Positions 11,570 to 22,189 are shown, counted from the stretch's first letter. The stretch: 64,000 bases of DNA from Theocolax elegans (GCA_026168455.1 CM047431.1:19381547-19445546), one strand, 5' to 3'. Notes: generated by a model not told the origin, from the letters alone. Program-made: numbers and translations.

Positions 11570-11819
11570 TTTTATGTATAAAGAAAAATTCTTTAAAAGA
11601 TCAAGCTTGCACGAGTTTACTCGAGAGACTAAAAGAAAAAACTTAAAAATATACATCTATTGAAAGTTTGTTTACCATTAGTTCACGATGCATAGAAAGA
11701 ATCACCTTAGCATTTTCTCGACACAACAATATAAGTCAAAACCATAAACATTTGTTTATGTACTGAGTTTCGAGTCGATGTTTAATGCAAAAAACCGATT
11801 TTAAAAAATTTTAATTTGG

Positions 11820-12110
11820 CTCTAACTTTAAGTCATTTAATATGACTTAAATTTACATATATGCATCTTGAGACAGCTTTGAAAACGCGTCGATTGAACC
11901 CAAACAGGGTCCAATCGGATTGATAGAACCAAAGATATTAAATGTTTACACACACACACACACACACACGCATCCATACAGACATTTTTCAAAAATTACA
12001 TATTTCGAGTCCCAGAGTGTCAAAACATCGATAAATGATGATTAAAAAAAAATTTTTTTTCACGATAACAATGGCTTCCTCTACGAGGAAGCAAAATAAA
12101 AAAACTTACG
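11820..12110. repeat. Microsatellite-linked dispersed repeat, (CA)n centre
   Basis: A CA tract (about 11949-11970) is followed by GCATCCATACAGACA, and a similar CA plus CATCCATACAGACA junction occurs at 13685-13710. This suggests one repeat family carrying its own microsatellite. It ends near CTACGAGGAAGCAAAATAAA. The class is unknown. Confidence 0.45.
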
Positions 12111-12413
12111 TTTATTTGCAACATAAAAATTAAGATTTATAGTAATTTTCAATTAAAAAGAAACGTTACAAAAGGAAAGAATGTGAAGTTTTTTTACTTT
12201 TCCTTACGTTTCACCTTTGACTCAGAAAGATCGACAAATTTTCAACCACTTAATATTGAAAAAATCACCGAGTGATAAAATCAAATCAACTACATAATTT
12301 TCAATTCGAAACTACCAGTTTTTTAAATGAAAAGATATTTTTAATCGACTACGACAAATCTAAAAAAAGTTACTCAAATCACGGAATTTATTTCAAGTTT
12401 ACCATAGATTAAC

Positions 12414-12725
12414 TTAAACGGAGAATCCGTACTCCATGTAAGGTGGTCCACACACAGTAATTTGTATTACCAAAGCATACACACAAATCAACAATTCAAA
12501 CCTGATTATAGGCTTTAAAGTATTATTAGTATTTACTCTAGTTATTCGAAACTTTCTTAAATCTAAATTTCGGTAGTTTTCACTTGATATGTCAAATAAA
12601 TGTATCCAAACAAGTCTGTTTGGACTCATTTGAAAGTAATAATATACATAGTTAAGAGCTGACAAGATAAGGATATTGAGAAAAATACATACACTTAAAA
12701 TTGGTAAAATGAATGTTGTTTTCAA
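12414..12725 (-). CDS. Doubtful 103-residue hydrophobic open frame
   Basis: The frame starts MKTTFILPILSVCIFLNILI, a plausible membrane or signal stretch, but the rest matches nothing I recognise. It lies upstream of exon 1 of the transposase, inside the Transib-like element, and abuts a MITE at 12726. Base use is like the surrounding AT-rich non-coding DNA, so chance is the simplest explanation. It does not resemble RAG2 kelch or PHD sequence. Confidence 0.15.
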   Translation of the reverse strand: MKTTFILPILSVCIFLNILILSALNYVYYYFQMSPNRLVWIHLFDISSENYRNLDLRKFRITRVNTNNTLKPIIRFELLICVYALVIQITVCGPPYMEYGFSV

Positions 12726-13335
12726 AAATTGTTATAAATAAATATTTTTTTGTTATTGAAGTTATATTTACATACAAGTATAAAAATTAAAAGATTTTGA
12801 CCGAAATAAATCCAAATTTCATACTACCATCCTCCGTATACTGGAAAAATGCATATTGAACTTTGTTGTAAGGTGCACTTTTGACTGATCAACCAATTTT
12901 GATTTAATCCCTCGCTCTTTTTGTAGCTAAAATATGCCATTTACGACTAAAGCTATTTAGATTGTGATATTTCTAAATCCTAAATTAAATTAACAATTAA
13001 AAAAAAATCGAATTATTTAAAAATTTAGGAAATTTTTGACATTTTCTTAAACATTTTAAAATTTAGAAGTATCAGAATCTAAATAGCGTACGGTCGAAAT
13101 GACATGTTCAGCTACAAAAAGAGAGTGATTAGATTAAAATTCGTTGATCTTTCAAAAGTGTAACTTACGGCAAAGCTCAAAATGCATTTTTCCAGTAGAC
13201 GGAGAATGGTAGTATGAAATTTCGATTTATTTAATTAAAATTTAGGTCAAAATCTTTTAATTTTTATATTTGTATGTAAATACAATTTCAATAACAAAAA
13301 AAATATTTATTTATAATAATTTTTTAAGACAAAAT
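12726..13335. repeat. Foldback MITE, family with CTACCATCCTCC, copy 2
   Basis: The left arm (TTGTTATAAATAAATATTTT, then CATACTACCATCCTCCGTAT) pairs with the right arm (ACGGAGAATGGTAGTATG, then AATATTTATTTATAATAATT). The centre is near 13030. About 600 bp, no coding capacity. Confidence 0.75.
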
Positions 13336-13794
13336 TCATTTTACTAATTTTAAGTGTACCTTAATGTAAGGTAGAGGGATTTTTTATTTAAGTTTTTAAG
13401 CTATTCTTATAGAGGATTATTTATAAAGATTACAATTGTTGGTATTGTTATATGATTTACAAGCTTTTTATATTTTTAGATAAAATTTTTGTAGATATTC
13501 ATGCAATATACTGCATACTGATATCATGGTTATATAAAATTATGTAAAACTATATAGAGGGTTGATTACTAAATTAATTTTGGTTATTATCATTTTTTTA
13601 CAATAAACACATTAAATGACTCTTTTATGGAGTTTTCTTATGACTTTAAGTATCAAAGAAATAAAATGATTCAAAGTATTATTATACACACACACACATC
13701 CATACAGACACATACACAAACAGTGTTATTGTTGTAGCACTTTCCAGAAGTGAGATAAAATACCCGATTTTTTTTACAGGTTTTTCGCCATATT

Positions 13795-14483
13795 TTCAAC
13801 ATTTTAGCTCTTACCATTGATATATGATACCCAGATCATTTGTTTGATATTATTCATAACATTTCCAACTTTTTATGTCTTTATCAATTTTTTTCATTAA
13901 CATGCATCAATTTCAAATTATATTGGCTTAAAAATTAGTTAATTTCGAAAACTCCCTTTGTTCGAAATAATAGAAATCTTTTGCATTCTTGACGCGTAAA
14001 CTCCCATATATATATGTGTGTGTGTGTGTATACATATATATACACATATATGTACATACATGTACATATGTATATACATATAAACTATAAGTGGTGTATG
14101 TGAATATATAATACATACTATATAATATATATATATATATAATACATACTATATAATATATATATAATACATACTATATAATATATATATACATATATAT
14201 ATAATATACGCACATATGTATACATTTACTTCTACTAAATTTATGAAAAGAAAGTATTAACTGCTCGTTTACTTCATTAATTAATCCTATTACAGCGTAT
14301 ATTGCGATATATCGCGCATATATCATTTTTTATATCGATTACATCATCTGATATCGGTTTTAGGGACGCGGATACCTATTCCCTATATCAAAAGCTACCT
14401 ATAGTTAAAATTTGGTGTATATACGATGAAAACTCAGTGGCATCGGTATTTTTGAAACACGATTTTTTTTTTGGCCCACTGTG
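13795..14483 (-). repeat. Right long terminal inverted repeat of the Transib-like element
   Basis: Uninterrupted arm of about 0.69 kb, inverse to 955-3110 minus its insert. It ends CACGATTTTTTTTTTGGCCC and ACTGTG. The middle is AT/GT microsatellite (14040-14220), whose length differs between the arms. Confidence 0.85.
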
Positions 14484-14488
14484 CGTCG
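14484..14488. repeat. Right 5-bp target-site duplication CGTCG
   Basis: Same five bases as 950-954, directly outside the right terminus. Confidence 0.85.
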
Positions 14489-14685
14489 GTTCCGATCGGG
14501 TGAAAGCCCCGGTGGCCGGCGCTGGCCTCACGGATTTTGGGGGAGGCCACCAAGCGCTTCGTTCTACGAACACGTCAGAGGTGGGGCCCTCGAAAGAAAA
14601 CCCCCAACAGCAGCCGTCGTTACAGATGTTGAGTGTTGCATCCGCAAACAGGTTATGAAGCGGCAGCGTTACCAGCCTTGGTAGT

Positions 14686-15108
14686 GCCATCAGTGGCATC
14701 TCTGCCTATAGTAAGGAATCTCAAGAGGAGATCGAAATATTCCGCAAGGAATACGAGAAGGTAGAGAAGGCGCAAGAGGAGATCGACTCCACCTACGACC
14801 ACCTAAAAAGCGAACTGCAGGCTATGTTGGCTGCTTGCGCAAAGCAGCCTAACATATCCATGGTTGTCAAGACAGGGCTGAAGACCGTACACACTCTTGT
14901 ACAAGAGTTCTATGATAAAACCAAGAAGATGTTTTCGGCAGTCGACGATTACAAGTGCCAAGTCGAGGATTATCGAGTTGGTCGCGAGAATCGTCGGCGG
15001 CCTAAAAGAAGAGGCATAATAGCTAAAGCCGTCTTTACAGCTACAGCTAGAATGCACGCTCAAAAGAGAAGTAGAGAGGGCCCCCAAAGCCCCCCCCGAG
15101 GTCTCTAA
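14686..15108 (+). pseudogene. LINE ORF1, coiled-coil part
   Basis: This frame encodes GSAISGISAYSKESQEEIEI and continues through a Glu/Lys-rich helical stretch (KEYEKVEKAQEEIDSTYDHL) to KTVHTLVQEFYDKTKKMF. Such coiled-coil segments precede the knuckles in ORF1 of R1/TRAS-like LINEs and help form the RNP. It is frameshifted relative to both the N-terminal part and the knuckle part, so ORF1 is broken at least twice. Confidence 0.6.
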
Positions 15109-15149
15109 GAGCCGCAAGAAGAAGAAGCCTCGAAAGGAGGTACAACCAC

Positions 15150-15881
15150 GTGGCATGGACAAGGAGCAATCCAAGTCCGCGTCAGTGGCGGGTAAAAAAG
15201 CCGACAGTCAAGTCGGCTCAGGCGCCTCTTGATAGGAGAAAGCGCCAGATGGCGCCGGTATCCACCCTGGTGGTCACTGTCGCGAGGGACCGTACGTTTG
15301 CTGAAGTCTTGGGGGAGCTCCGAAAGGAAGTCAACCCGGACGACAGCGGCGCCCAGGTTCTGAGCGTACGGCCGACAGGGCGGGGAGATGTCCTGCTCCG
15401 GCTGGGCAAGAAGACGGACGCAACAGCATTCGCTGAGAAAGTCCGCACGGCTACTAAAGGTATGGGAGAAGTTAGGATCCGAGATCGAAGGGTGACCCTG
15501 GAGATCAGAGACCTGGACACTCTCACAACGAGGGACGAAGTGGTGACGGCCCTAGATAAAGTTCTCGCGTCTCCGCCTGAGTCGATGCGACATTTTTGCG
15601 TCGGCTTTGAAAGCTGTCGCGTTCGGGATCGAGTTTTGGTCGAGAGGTGCTATCGGTGCCTAGACTTCGGCCACACGCAACGGAGTAAGGGAGTGGACAG
15701 GTCCTCGTCATGCTACAAGTGCGGCGAGCCTGGATACAACCTTAAGAATTGTAAGAGTGCTCCCCAATGTTTTCTTTGTCCTTCAAAGTGTGCTCAGGGA
15801 GTATCTCACATGGCGGGGTCCGGAGCCTGTGCCATCTTTCGGCGCGCGCTCGAAACCGCAAGGAAGGCTGTTTCACGATAA
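15150..15881 (+). pseudogene. LINE ORF1 (Gag-like) with three zinc knuckles
   Basis: The 243-residue frame ends in three cysteine clusters typical of R1/TRAS/Waldo-type ORF1, an RNA-binding protein of the retrotransposition particle. Knuckle 1 is CYRCLDFGHTQRSK, with Lys where the last Cys should be. Knuckle 2 is CYKCGEPGYNLKNC, with Tyr in place of the His ligand. Knuckle 3 is CFLC...SHMAGSGAC. Two of three knuckles have therefore lost a ligand, indicating decay. The upstream part (VVTVARDRTFAEVLGELRKE) resembles the RRM-like region before the knuckles. The Met at 15150 is arbitrary. Confidence 0.7.
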
Positions 15882-16124
15882 GTGGCAGTCTCAACGTGGG
15901 AGGATAGAATAAGGAACGAATGACGCATGTCACAGACACGCCTCCCAGCTTAAAGTAATGTGAAAAACAGTTCCGGGCTGGGCAGGTGAAAGCGTTGGGT
16001 TTGGAGTTTTAGCCGGTAAGAATCCGGCACTGGCGACGAGTGCGGACCCTCGCCGTCGTCTTATGTAAGATTCCTCCAGTTTCCCAGGAAAAAAACAAAA
16101 TAATAATAATAATAATGTTAATAC

Positions 16125-17230
16125 TATTATAGTAATCCTTCAGATTAGTATCATAATTTTCATAGCGGTGTAAAATTAAAAATCCAGCATTATAAATGTT
16201 TAAAAATTAATTTTTTATAATTGTATAATAATATATGGGTGGTTCTCTGTGACATCGAAGATGAAAAAGTAAATATTGCTATAACTGTGGGAATATGTTT
16301 TAGAGGTATCCAATAGTTCTCCTGAATTTTTTCAGATTTTTTCTGGTCCACTATTTTAAGTTACAGAGAGTCAAAGTTGACATTTTAGCACTTTTTTGCA
16401 TTATATGCCCATTTTCATGAATTTTTAGCTCCCAGGGGATGCATTTTTCACTAAAAACATAAGTATGACTTTTTTTGTAAAATTTTCCGAACTTTTTATT
16501 AAAAATACTTTTAAAGACATAAATTTAAACCTTAAATAGTGAAAATCAGCAATTCTGCTCCGGACTCTGGTAACCTAATACTGTCTAAAAGATGTCTTTT
16601 TATAGTCAGAAACTGCCTAAAAATTTCCAGAGTGGGTCTAAATCATTGAGATCACTTATTGCCAAAATATCCGGGAAAAGTGCCCGAAATATTAATAGAA
16701 ATGTATATTTGTTGCCTTGTAACGATGAATCTATTAGCATGATCATTGTAAAAAAATTTATGCACTTACCTTGGAGTGGTAGAAAAGTATCTTCACTTGT
16801 TTCAGTATCCATCTAATCCCCTGTAAGCTGCTAAAAATACAAATATTATTATACAAATGAAAAAAATTAATTTTTAAACATTTATAATGCTGAATTTTTA
16901 GTTTTACATCTCTTACAAGAATTATAATACTAATCTGAAGGATTACTATAAATGTTTAAACAACATTATTACAATAACTGAATATACGTATTTAATACAA
17001 AAGATATATAAATAAATCGGATATATAATTATAATGAATAATATGTTAACGTGACAGTGACAAGTTTGTGAAATCTAAACAATATATTGCTGAATAATAA
17101 TAATAACAATGTTGATACTTTTATAATAATCCTTCAGCTTAGTATTATAATTCTTGTAAGGGATGTAAAACTAAAAATACAGCATTATAAATGTTTAAAA
17201 AATAATTTTTTATAATTTTATAATAATTTT
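16125..17230. repeat. Three copies of a roughly 105-bp repeat
   Basis: 16125-16230 and 17120-17230 are direct copies (AGTATYATAATTYT then CAGCATTATAAATGTTTAAA) and 16858-16955 is the inverse copy. They lie at the edge and in the centre of the foldback at 16237-17887. Confidence 0.6.
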
Positions 17231-17887
17231 TTTTTTAACAAGTTTTTTTTTAATTTGTATTTTTAACAGCTTACAGGGGATTAGATGGATACTAAAACAA
17301 GTGGAGATACTTTTCTACCATTCCAAGGTAAGTGCATAAATTTTTTTGCAATGATCATGCTACTAGATTCATCGTTACAGGGCAACAAATATACATTTCT
17401 ATTAATATTTCGGGCAGTTTTCCCGGATATTTTGACCATAAGTGATCTTAATGATTTAGACCCACTCTGGAAATTTTTAGGCAGTTTCTGACTATAAAAA
17501 GGCATCTTTTAGACAGTATTAGGTTACCAGAGTCCGGAGCAGAATTGCTGATTTTCACTATTTAAGGTTTAAATGGCTTACAAGAGTGTGTTAGCATACA
17601 TTTATGTCTTTAAAAGTATTTTTAATAAAAAGTTCGGAAAATTTTACAAAAAAAGTCATACTTATGTTTTTAGTGAAAAATGCATCCCCTGGGAGCTAAA
17701 AATTCATGAAAATGGGCATATAATGCAAAAAAGTGCTAAAATGTCAACTTTGACTCTCTGTAACTTAAAATAGTGGACTAGAAAAAATCTGAAAAAATTC
17801 AGGAGAACTATTGGATACCTCTAAAACATATTCCCACAGTTATAGCAATATTTACCTTTTCATCTTCGATGTCACAGAGAACCACCC
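16237..17887. repeat. Foldback element, 1.65 kb (GGGTGGTTCTCTGTGAC family) with exon-like frame
   Basis: Arms of about 0.6 kb are inverted copies, from GGGTGGTTCTCTGTGACATC on the left to its inverse ending GAACCACCC on the right, both next to TATA. Each arm contains a short frame MDTxTSxDTFLPxQGKCIN with a donor-like AAG|GTAAGTGC after LPFQ, and TTACAG a few bases upstream. Related pieces are at 18636-19035 and 24860-25290. This looks like the duplicated end of a larger DNA transposon that kept its first coding exon. Confidence 0.75.
17285..17327 (+). other. Exon-like segment in the foldback arm
   Basis: ATGGATACTAAAACAAGTGG starts a frame MDTKTSGDTFLPFQ that meets AAG|GTAAGTGC. The inverse copy begins at 16812 (MDTETSEDTFLPLQ) and a decayed third copy lies at 18970 (ATTGATACTAACAAGTGAAG). 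Conservation of frame and donor in copies differing at several bases suggests a true exon of the parent transposon. No function can be given. Confidence 0.4.
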
Positions 17888-17894
17888 ATATATA

Positions 17895-18460
17895 TATACA
17901 GGGTGTCCCATTTTAAATAACGGATGAGAATATCTCAAAAAATATTGGAGATAGAAAAAAACTTTCTATACAAAAGTTGTAGGGTTTTTAAGGGGCCAAC
18001 TGACGGTGATATGAACCATAACCTGAGGTCAAGGGTTAAGGTCATTTGAAGGACAAAATGTTTTTTTCAAATAGGAATCACTACTTTTGACCTCGGAAAT
18101 GGAAAGGGCGGGAAATTTTACGTTCAGTATGATCTTGGCCAAGGTTATGGTCAAGGTCATGTTCAGGATTAAAACAGTAAACGCGTACAGACCTTACGAA
18201 AAAAGCCAACCCTATAAAAATATTGAGTTGCAGGAGCTGTAGGGTTGCAAGAAAGCCAACTGACGGTATCCTTGACCGTCACCTCAAGTACAAAGGTCAA
18301 GGTCATGTTAGGAATATTAAGATCTCGACCATCACTCGCTCTCAGCCTTACTCAGGATTAACGACGTGGACGTGGCGAGTTTCTAATCCCTCTGTGTGTG
18401 TGTGTGAAATAAGATCATTCATCCGTCAGACCCTTAGTACATAATGCCTGATTATACCTC
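17895..18460. repeat. Fragmentary repeat beginning ACAGGGTGTCCCA
   Basis: The end sequence is of the kind seen on Tc1/mariner-like elements and MITEs. The internal motif TTGYAGGGTTKYAAG...GCCAACTGACGGT occurs twice (about 17975 and 18240), so the block includes an imperfect duplication of about 260 bp. No transposase is visible. Confidence 0.45.
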
Positions 18461-18477
18461 TAATGAAATAGAAGATA

Positions 18478-19300
18478 TTAACTTTCAGCGTTTGGAATGT
18501 TTGATGAATATTAAACTCCATTTCCAGCGACCCGAACAACATAAAAGTATGGCAATTTTCTCGGCGTAAATCGTTTTTTTTTATTTGGCCTTAAACTGAC
18601 CTTGACCCTGACGTGATGGGGTCAAACCGACCGAGTGTGACAGCATACATTTATGTCTTTAAAAGTATTTTTAATGAAAAGTTCGGAAAATTTTACAAAA
18701 AAGTCATACTTACGGTTTTAGTGAAAAATGCATCCCCTGGGAGCTAAAAGTTCATGAAAATGGGCATATAATGCAAAAAAGTGCTAAAATGTCAACTTTG
18801 ACTCTCTGTAACTTAAAATAATGGCCCAGAAAAAATCTGAAAAAATTCAGAAGAACTACTGGATACCTCTAAAACATATTCCCAGAGTTATAGCAATATT
18901 TATTTTTTTCATCTTCGATGTCACAGAGAACCACCCATATGTATTATTAACAGCTTACAGGAGATTATATTGATACTAACAAGTGAAGATACTTTTCTAC
19001 CACTCCACGGTAACTGCATAAATTTTTTTGCAATAACACCTGCACACAAAAAAAAGCGATCTGATATCGGAACCAGACCACCATACCTGTATGTTTTTCG
19101 AGTCGCTGAATTTGAATCTGGGGTCGGTTTGACCCCATCACGTCAGGGTCAAGGTCAGTTTAAGGCCAAATAAAAAAAAACGATTTACGCCGAGAAAATT
19201 GCCATACTTTTATGTTGTTCGGGTCGCTGGAAATGGAGTTTAATATTCATCAAACATTCCAAACGCTGAAAGTTACTTACCATGTTTGCTACGATTGCTT
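18478..19300. repeat. Inverted repeat pair enclosing a foldback fragment
   Basis: 18478-18635 (TTTCAGCGTTTGGAATGTTT through GATGGGGTCAAACCGACC) is the inverse of about 19100-19295. Between them, 18636-18945 and 18950-19035 are pieces of the 16237-17887 foldback family. Both outer arms begin with a short coding remnant (LECLMNIKLHF) of the arthropod repeat protein also seen at 19260-19740. Confidence 0.65.
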
Positions 19301-19740
19301 CATAGTCAGCACTTTTCTCAAAAAGTTTCAAGCAATATTTCGAAAACTAAGCCAAGCAGCTTTTTCTAAATCGTCGATTGTATTTATGAAATAATCATCG
19401 TAAAATAGTTTTCTGATCTGAGGTCCATCGAATATGTCTCCTTTCAACTTAGCTTCAGTCAATTGAGGAAATTGATTTGTTAGCTATTGAAATCATTGTC
19501 TTTCCTTATCTAAAGCGTTCACAAATTGTTTCATTAACCCGAGTTTTATATGGAGAAGTGGAAGTAACACTTTTGATGGATCACGGAGTGTGCTATTGGC
19601 AAACTTGCGTAATCTTTAGGAACATAATATTCCAGCTTCATTTCATTCATCTTTGTTAAAGTATTTGCGGAATGTCTTCTCTTGATTCCTGTAGAAAGTT
19701 GACTTCATTCCCTGTTCTGTCATTTTAAAACATATTTAAG
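19260..19740 (-). pseudogene. Decayed arthropod repeat protein (IFDGPQIR part)
   Basis: In the minus frames I read HIKLGLMKQFVNALDKERQ, then FPQLTEAKLKGDIFDGPQIR followed by KLFYDDYFINTIDDLEKAAW and LSFRNIA, with intervening stops. This is the central part of a protein family I recognise from many arthropod genomes, where it occurs in high copy; its role is unknown to me and it is presumably transposon-borne. The C-terminal part of the same family lies at 23990-24335 on the plus strand. Confidence 0.65.
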
Positions 19741-19799
19741 TAGTAGTTTAAATAGTTTACTTTAATCAACAGCAAAAATTGTTTAATTTAAACTATAGT

Positions 19800-20331
19800 T
19801 TTGGTTACACTCACCGATGACACGTCAAAATAACCGTCACAGATGTACGGTTGAAGCAGCCATGTTATTTTCTCAGTGTAACGTTCTTTTTTGTTTTGAT
19901 GTTCTCGTTCGCTTGATTGTCTCCCGGTGTCAGCATCTAGGGCACCTCCACGCGGTACGGCGGGCAACGAAATTGCAACGCTATTCGGCTAAGTCCCTGG
20001 ATCACGGTTTTCATGCCGTCATGGCAGGCACAGGTGGATTACCTATTACGATGCCGGGGATCGAAACCCCAGTATCGGCGGCTGGTCTGGGGAGAAAGCA
20101 GGCTCGCAGGCGTCGTCATCAAGCGACCGCAGATTCTTATTGGTTGGCGACTTGGCTGATAAAGAGTATGAGGCTACAAGACGAACTCATGGTTCAACCA
20201 ACCATGACTGTTGTCGCGACAGAAATATGTTCTGCAGTAAAATGTCTAATAAATGTAGATGTATATATCGTGAATATTATAAGAGTGTACTTTCCAGTCA
20301 ATATGATTATATCAACTTATATTATGCACAT

Positions 20332-20377
<46 letters not shown>

Positions 20378-20560
20378 TCACACGTATACAAGCACGCACG
20401 CACCATTGCGCTAAATCTAGGGAGCAAAAGACAATGTAAACAAAAAACACCGAAATTTGAGAAAAAAATTTGTTCTGGATTTTTTTCAGAATTTTATCGC
20501 TAATATAATGTATAATCAAAATATGAAGAAAGACGAAGAGAATAGTTGCACTTTAAACCA
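19800..20560. other. GC-richer block with (TA)n/(CA)n tract, unidentified
   Basis: 19850-20200 is GC-richer than its surroundings and open in one frame from 19817, but no motif is recognised. A CA then TA microsatellite lies at 20331-20375. GGGGATCGAAACCCC near 20058 resembles a tRNA T-arm, but no cloverleaf could be built around it. Confidence 0.3.
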
Positions 20561-20599
20561 TGTATTCTGTGACTGTTTTAGAGCCTTTCCATAGGGCAA

Positions 20600-22100
20600 C
20601 ATTGCACCGTCTAGCTGACAGTATTTGATTGCCCTGGTTCCTCCGTCATTCGACTTTGGCAACCCCTCAGGATCCAAGTAGGTTTGTTCTGAAATGGTCC
20701 CAAGCGCCTCGAATTCGATTCGGCATTTCGATGACTTTTTTGAGTTACAAAAATCGTCAAGAGTCGCCTTTGGGATCGGTTAACCGCGATCTGAGGCCAC
20801 TTAAATCAGTGTACCGAAACTCCTTACGACAGCCCACCGCCTTGCGACGGCTAGCCTAGAGTCGTAATTCTCGGTGAGAATGCGGCGGTGTTTAGCTCCC
20901 CGCCGTCGTCCGCTTTCGAACATAAGCGGCATCCGGGTCAACTTCGCTTCACCCGTCAAGCCTGCTTGCAACCACATACCCCGCAGAGTCCAACCCAATA
21001 CTGGGGACACGCTGGCATTTCACTTTGACTCAGAGGTACGCTAACGTGGGGCTCGGTTCCCAGTCCCTGCGTACCATAGTAAAGTCATATTGGTCCAACT
21101 GTCGACATGCCGAAGCACTTCCTATTACTCCCCGGATCCCCGGGGAGGTTTTGCAGTAGGTGGCCTAACGTTCGAACGTTCGTGAAGGGTAAAGCATTCG
21201 TCACTCCCTTCACAAACTCTCTAAGGGATACCATTCGAAAAATCCCCTGACAGAGAAAAAAGCGTACAAGCCTTCCAAAGGATACCATTCGAAAAATCCC
21301 TTGAAAGAGACAAAGCGTACAAGCCTTCCAAAGGATACCATTCGAAAAATCCCTTGAAAGAGACAAAGCGTACAAGCCTTCCAAAGGATACCATTCGAAA
21401 AATCCCTTGAAAGAGACAAAGCGTACAAGCCTTCCAAAGGATACCATTCGAAAAATCCCTTGAAAGAGACAAAGCGTACAAGCCTTCCAAAGGATACCAT
21501 TCGAAAAATCCCTTGAAAGAGAAAAAAGCGTACAAACCAAAAGGTTTGTACGCTATGGTGTTTAACATCTCACCCTATGCAAAGTCTTCAGTTCGGAAGT
21601 ATACCACAACTCGACTTACTAACTTTATACACAAGGATCTCTTTTCATGAAAGGAACACCCTTCTGTGAGACATCCCAGCAACTTTTATCGTCTGGATGA
21701 GAAACTACTCCGGTCCGGACGTGCCCCAAGACGAACCTCGAGAGGCCCGCCTCAGCAATTTGACGCTACACGTAGTACACCCCGAAAAGTATCTACTTTG
21801 ATTTAGCGGCCATCCCTTCATCCCTAGGTAGAGTCTCCCTTGACGAAGTCGCCCAGATGAATAGAATAATCGTTAACAGCATATCTTCGACAAACTAAGC
21901 GTGTTAGTGAACCAAATATAGCAAGTTAAACAGTCAATCGCCGACACAGGCTCGACGAAACAGCTCAATTTCGAGGCGCACTTGTGGCAATCCTCTTCCT
22001 CCACTATCGTAGGAGGTATATATCGGACTCTCGGAATTGGGGACCGAGTCACTCACCCTCACCCAATTCAGGAAATCTGAGAGCGGATTTCCGCCGAGTT
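20600..22100. other. GC-richer, apparently non-coding block, identity unknown
   Basis: About 1.5 kb with near-balanced composition and no convincing protein signal; it contains the 53-bp minisatellite. The texture (GC-rich, tandem repeats, short hairpins such as GGATCCCCGGGGAG) would suit a ribosomal spacer or an LTR-element internal region. I found no recognisable rRNA, RT or gag sequence. Confidence 0.3.
21227..21540. repeat. 53-bp minisatellite, six units
   Basis: Units start at 21227, 21281, 21334, 21387, 21440 and 21493 with GATACCATTCGAAAAATCCC, then about 33 bp including GAAAGAGACAAAGCGTACAA. The four inner units are essentially identical and the outer two differ slightly. The array ends in a hairpin GCGTACAAACC/GGTTTGTACGC at 21528-21553. 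Because 53 is not a multiple of three, all three minus frames stay open across it; these frames are not genes. Confidence 0.9.
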
Positions 22101-22189
22101 GCAATTTAAACCAGTAATTTTTTAATGAAAAAAATTATTTATATGTACGAAATGTACTAAAATTTACAATTTGTTACCTTTTTGATACA

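Larger units (their letters stand above)
955..14483 (-). mobile_element. 13.5-kb Transib-like DNA transposon with CACAGTG termini
   Basis: The two ends are inverted copies. The first 30 bp are identical on both sides (CACAGTGGGCC, ten A, then TCGTGTTTC) and the repeats go on for about 0.7 kb. The element is bounded by CGTCG duplications and interrupts a LINE ORF1. Inside, on the minus strand, is a multi-exon gene with Transib/RAG1-core motifs. CACAGTG equals the consensus heptamer of V(D)J recombination signals; Transib ends are known to begin CACWRTG-like, from family knowledge. The size is far above the few kb I recall for Transib elements, explained by introns, long terminal repeats and nested MITEs. 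Termini, duplication and protein all point to the same family, so confidence is high. Confidence 0.9.
14489..16095 (+). mobile_element. R1/TRAS-like LINE fragment: ORF1 followed directly by 3' UTR
   Basis: Continuation of the LINE split by the Transib-like element. It holds a coiled-coil ORF1 segment, a zinc-knuckle ORF1 segment, then about 210 bp of non-coding sequence with the stem-like GGCGACGAGTGCGG/CCCTCGCCGTCGTC, and an (AAT)n tail at 16100-16117. No reverse transcriptase or endonuclease ORF2 lies between ORF1 and the 3' end. It is either an ORF1-only non-autonomous element or an internal deletion. Confidence 0.7.

Noticed and set aside
955..14483. A RAG2-like partner gene inside the Transib-like element, which would make it a full RAG transposon
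   Set aside because: No kelch repeat or PHD-type Cys/His pattern was seen in the interior on either strand. The only other open frame (12414-12725) is a short hydrophobic sequence of doubtful reality.
16592..17505. Mirrored frames of 68-74 codons as independent genes
   Set aside because: They are the two strands of foldback arms; only the short exon-like start with its donor is kept as a candidate.
20030..20080. tRNA-like GGGGATCGAAACCCC
   Set aside because: No acceptor stem, D arm or anticodon arm could be placed around it at proper spacing.
21227..21540. Possible CRISPR array
   Set aside because: The 53-bp units are contiguous with no variable spacers, and the context is eukaryotic repeat DNA.
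21085..21568. Three overlapping minus-strand frames of 96-151 codons with internal repeats
   Set aside because: They are the 53-bp minisatellite read in three frames.
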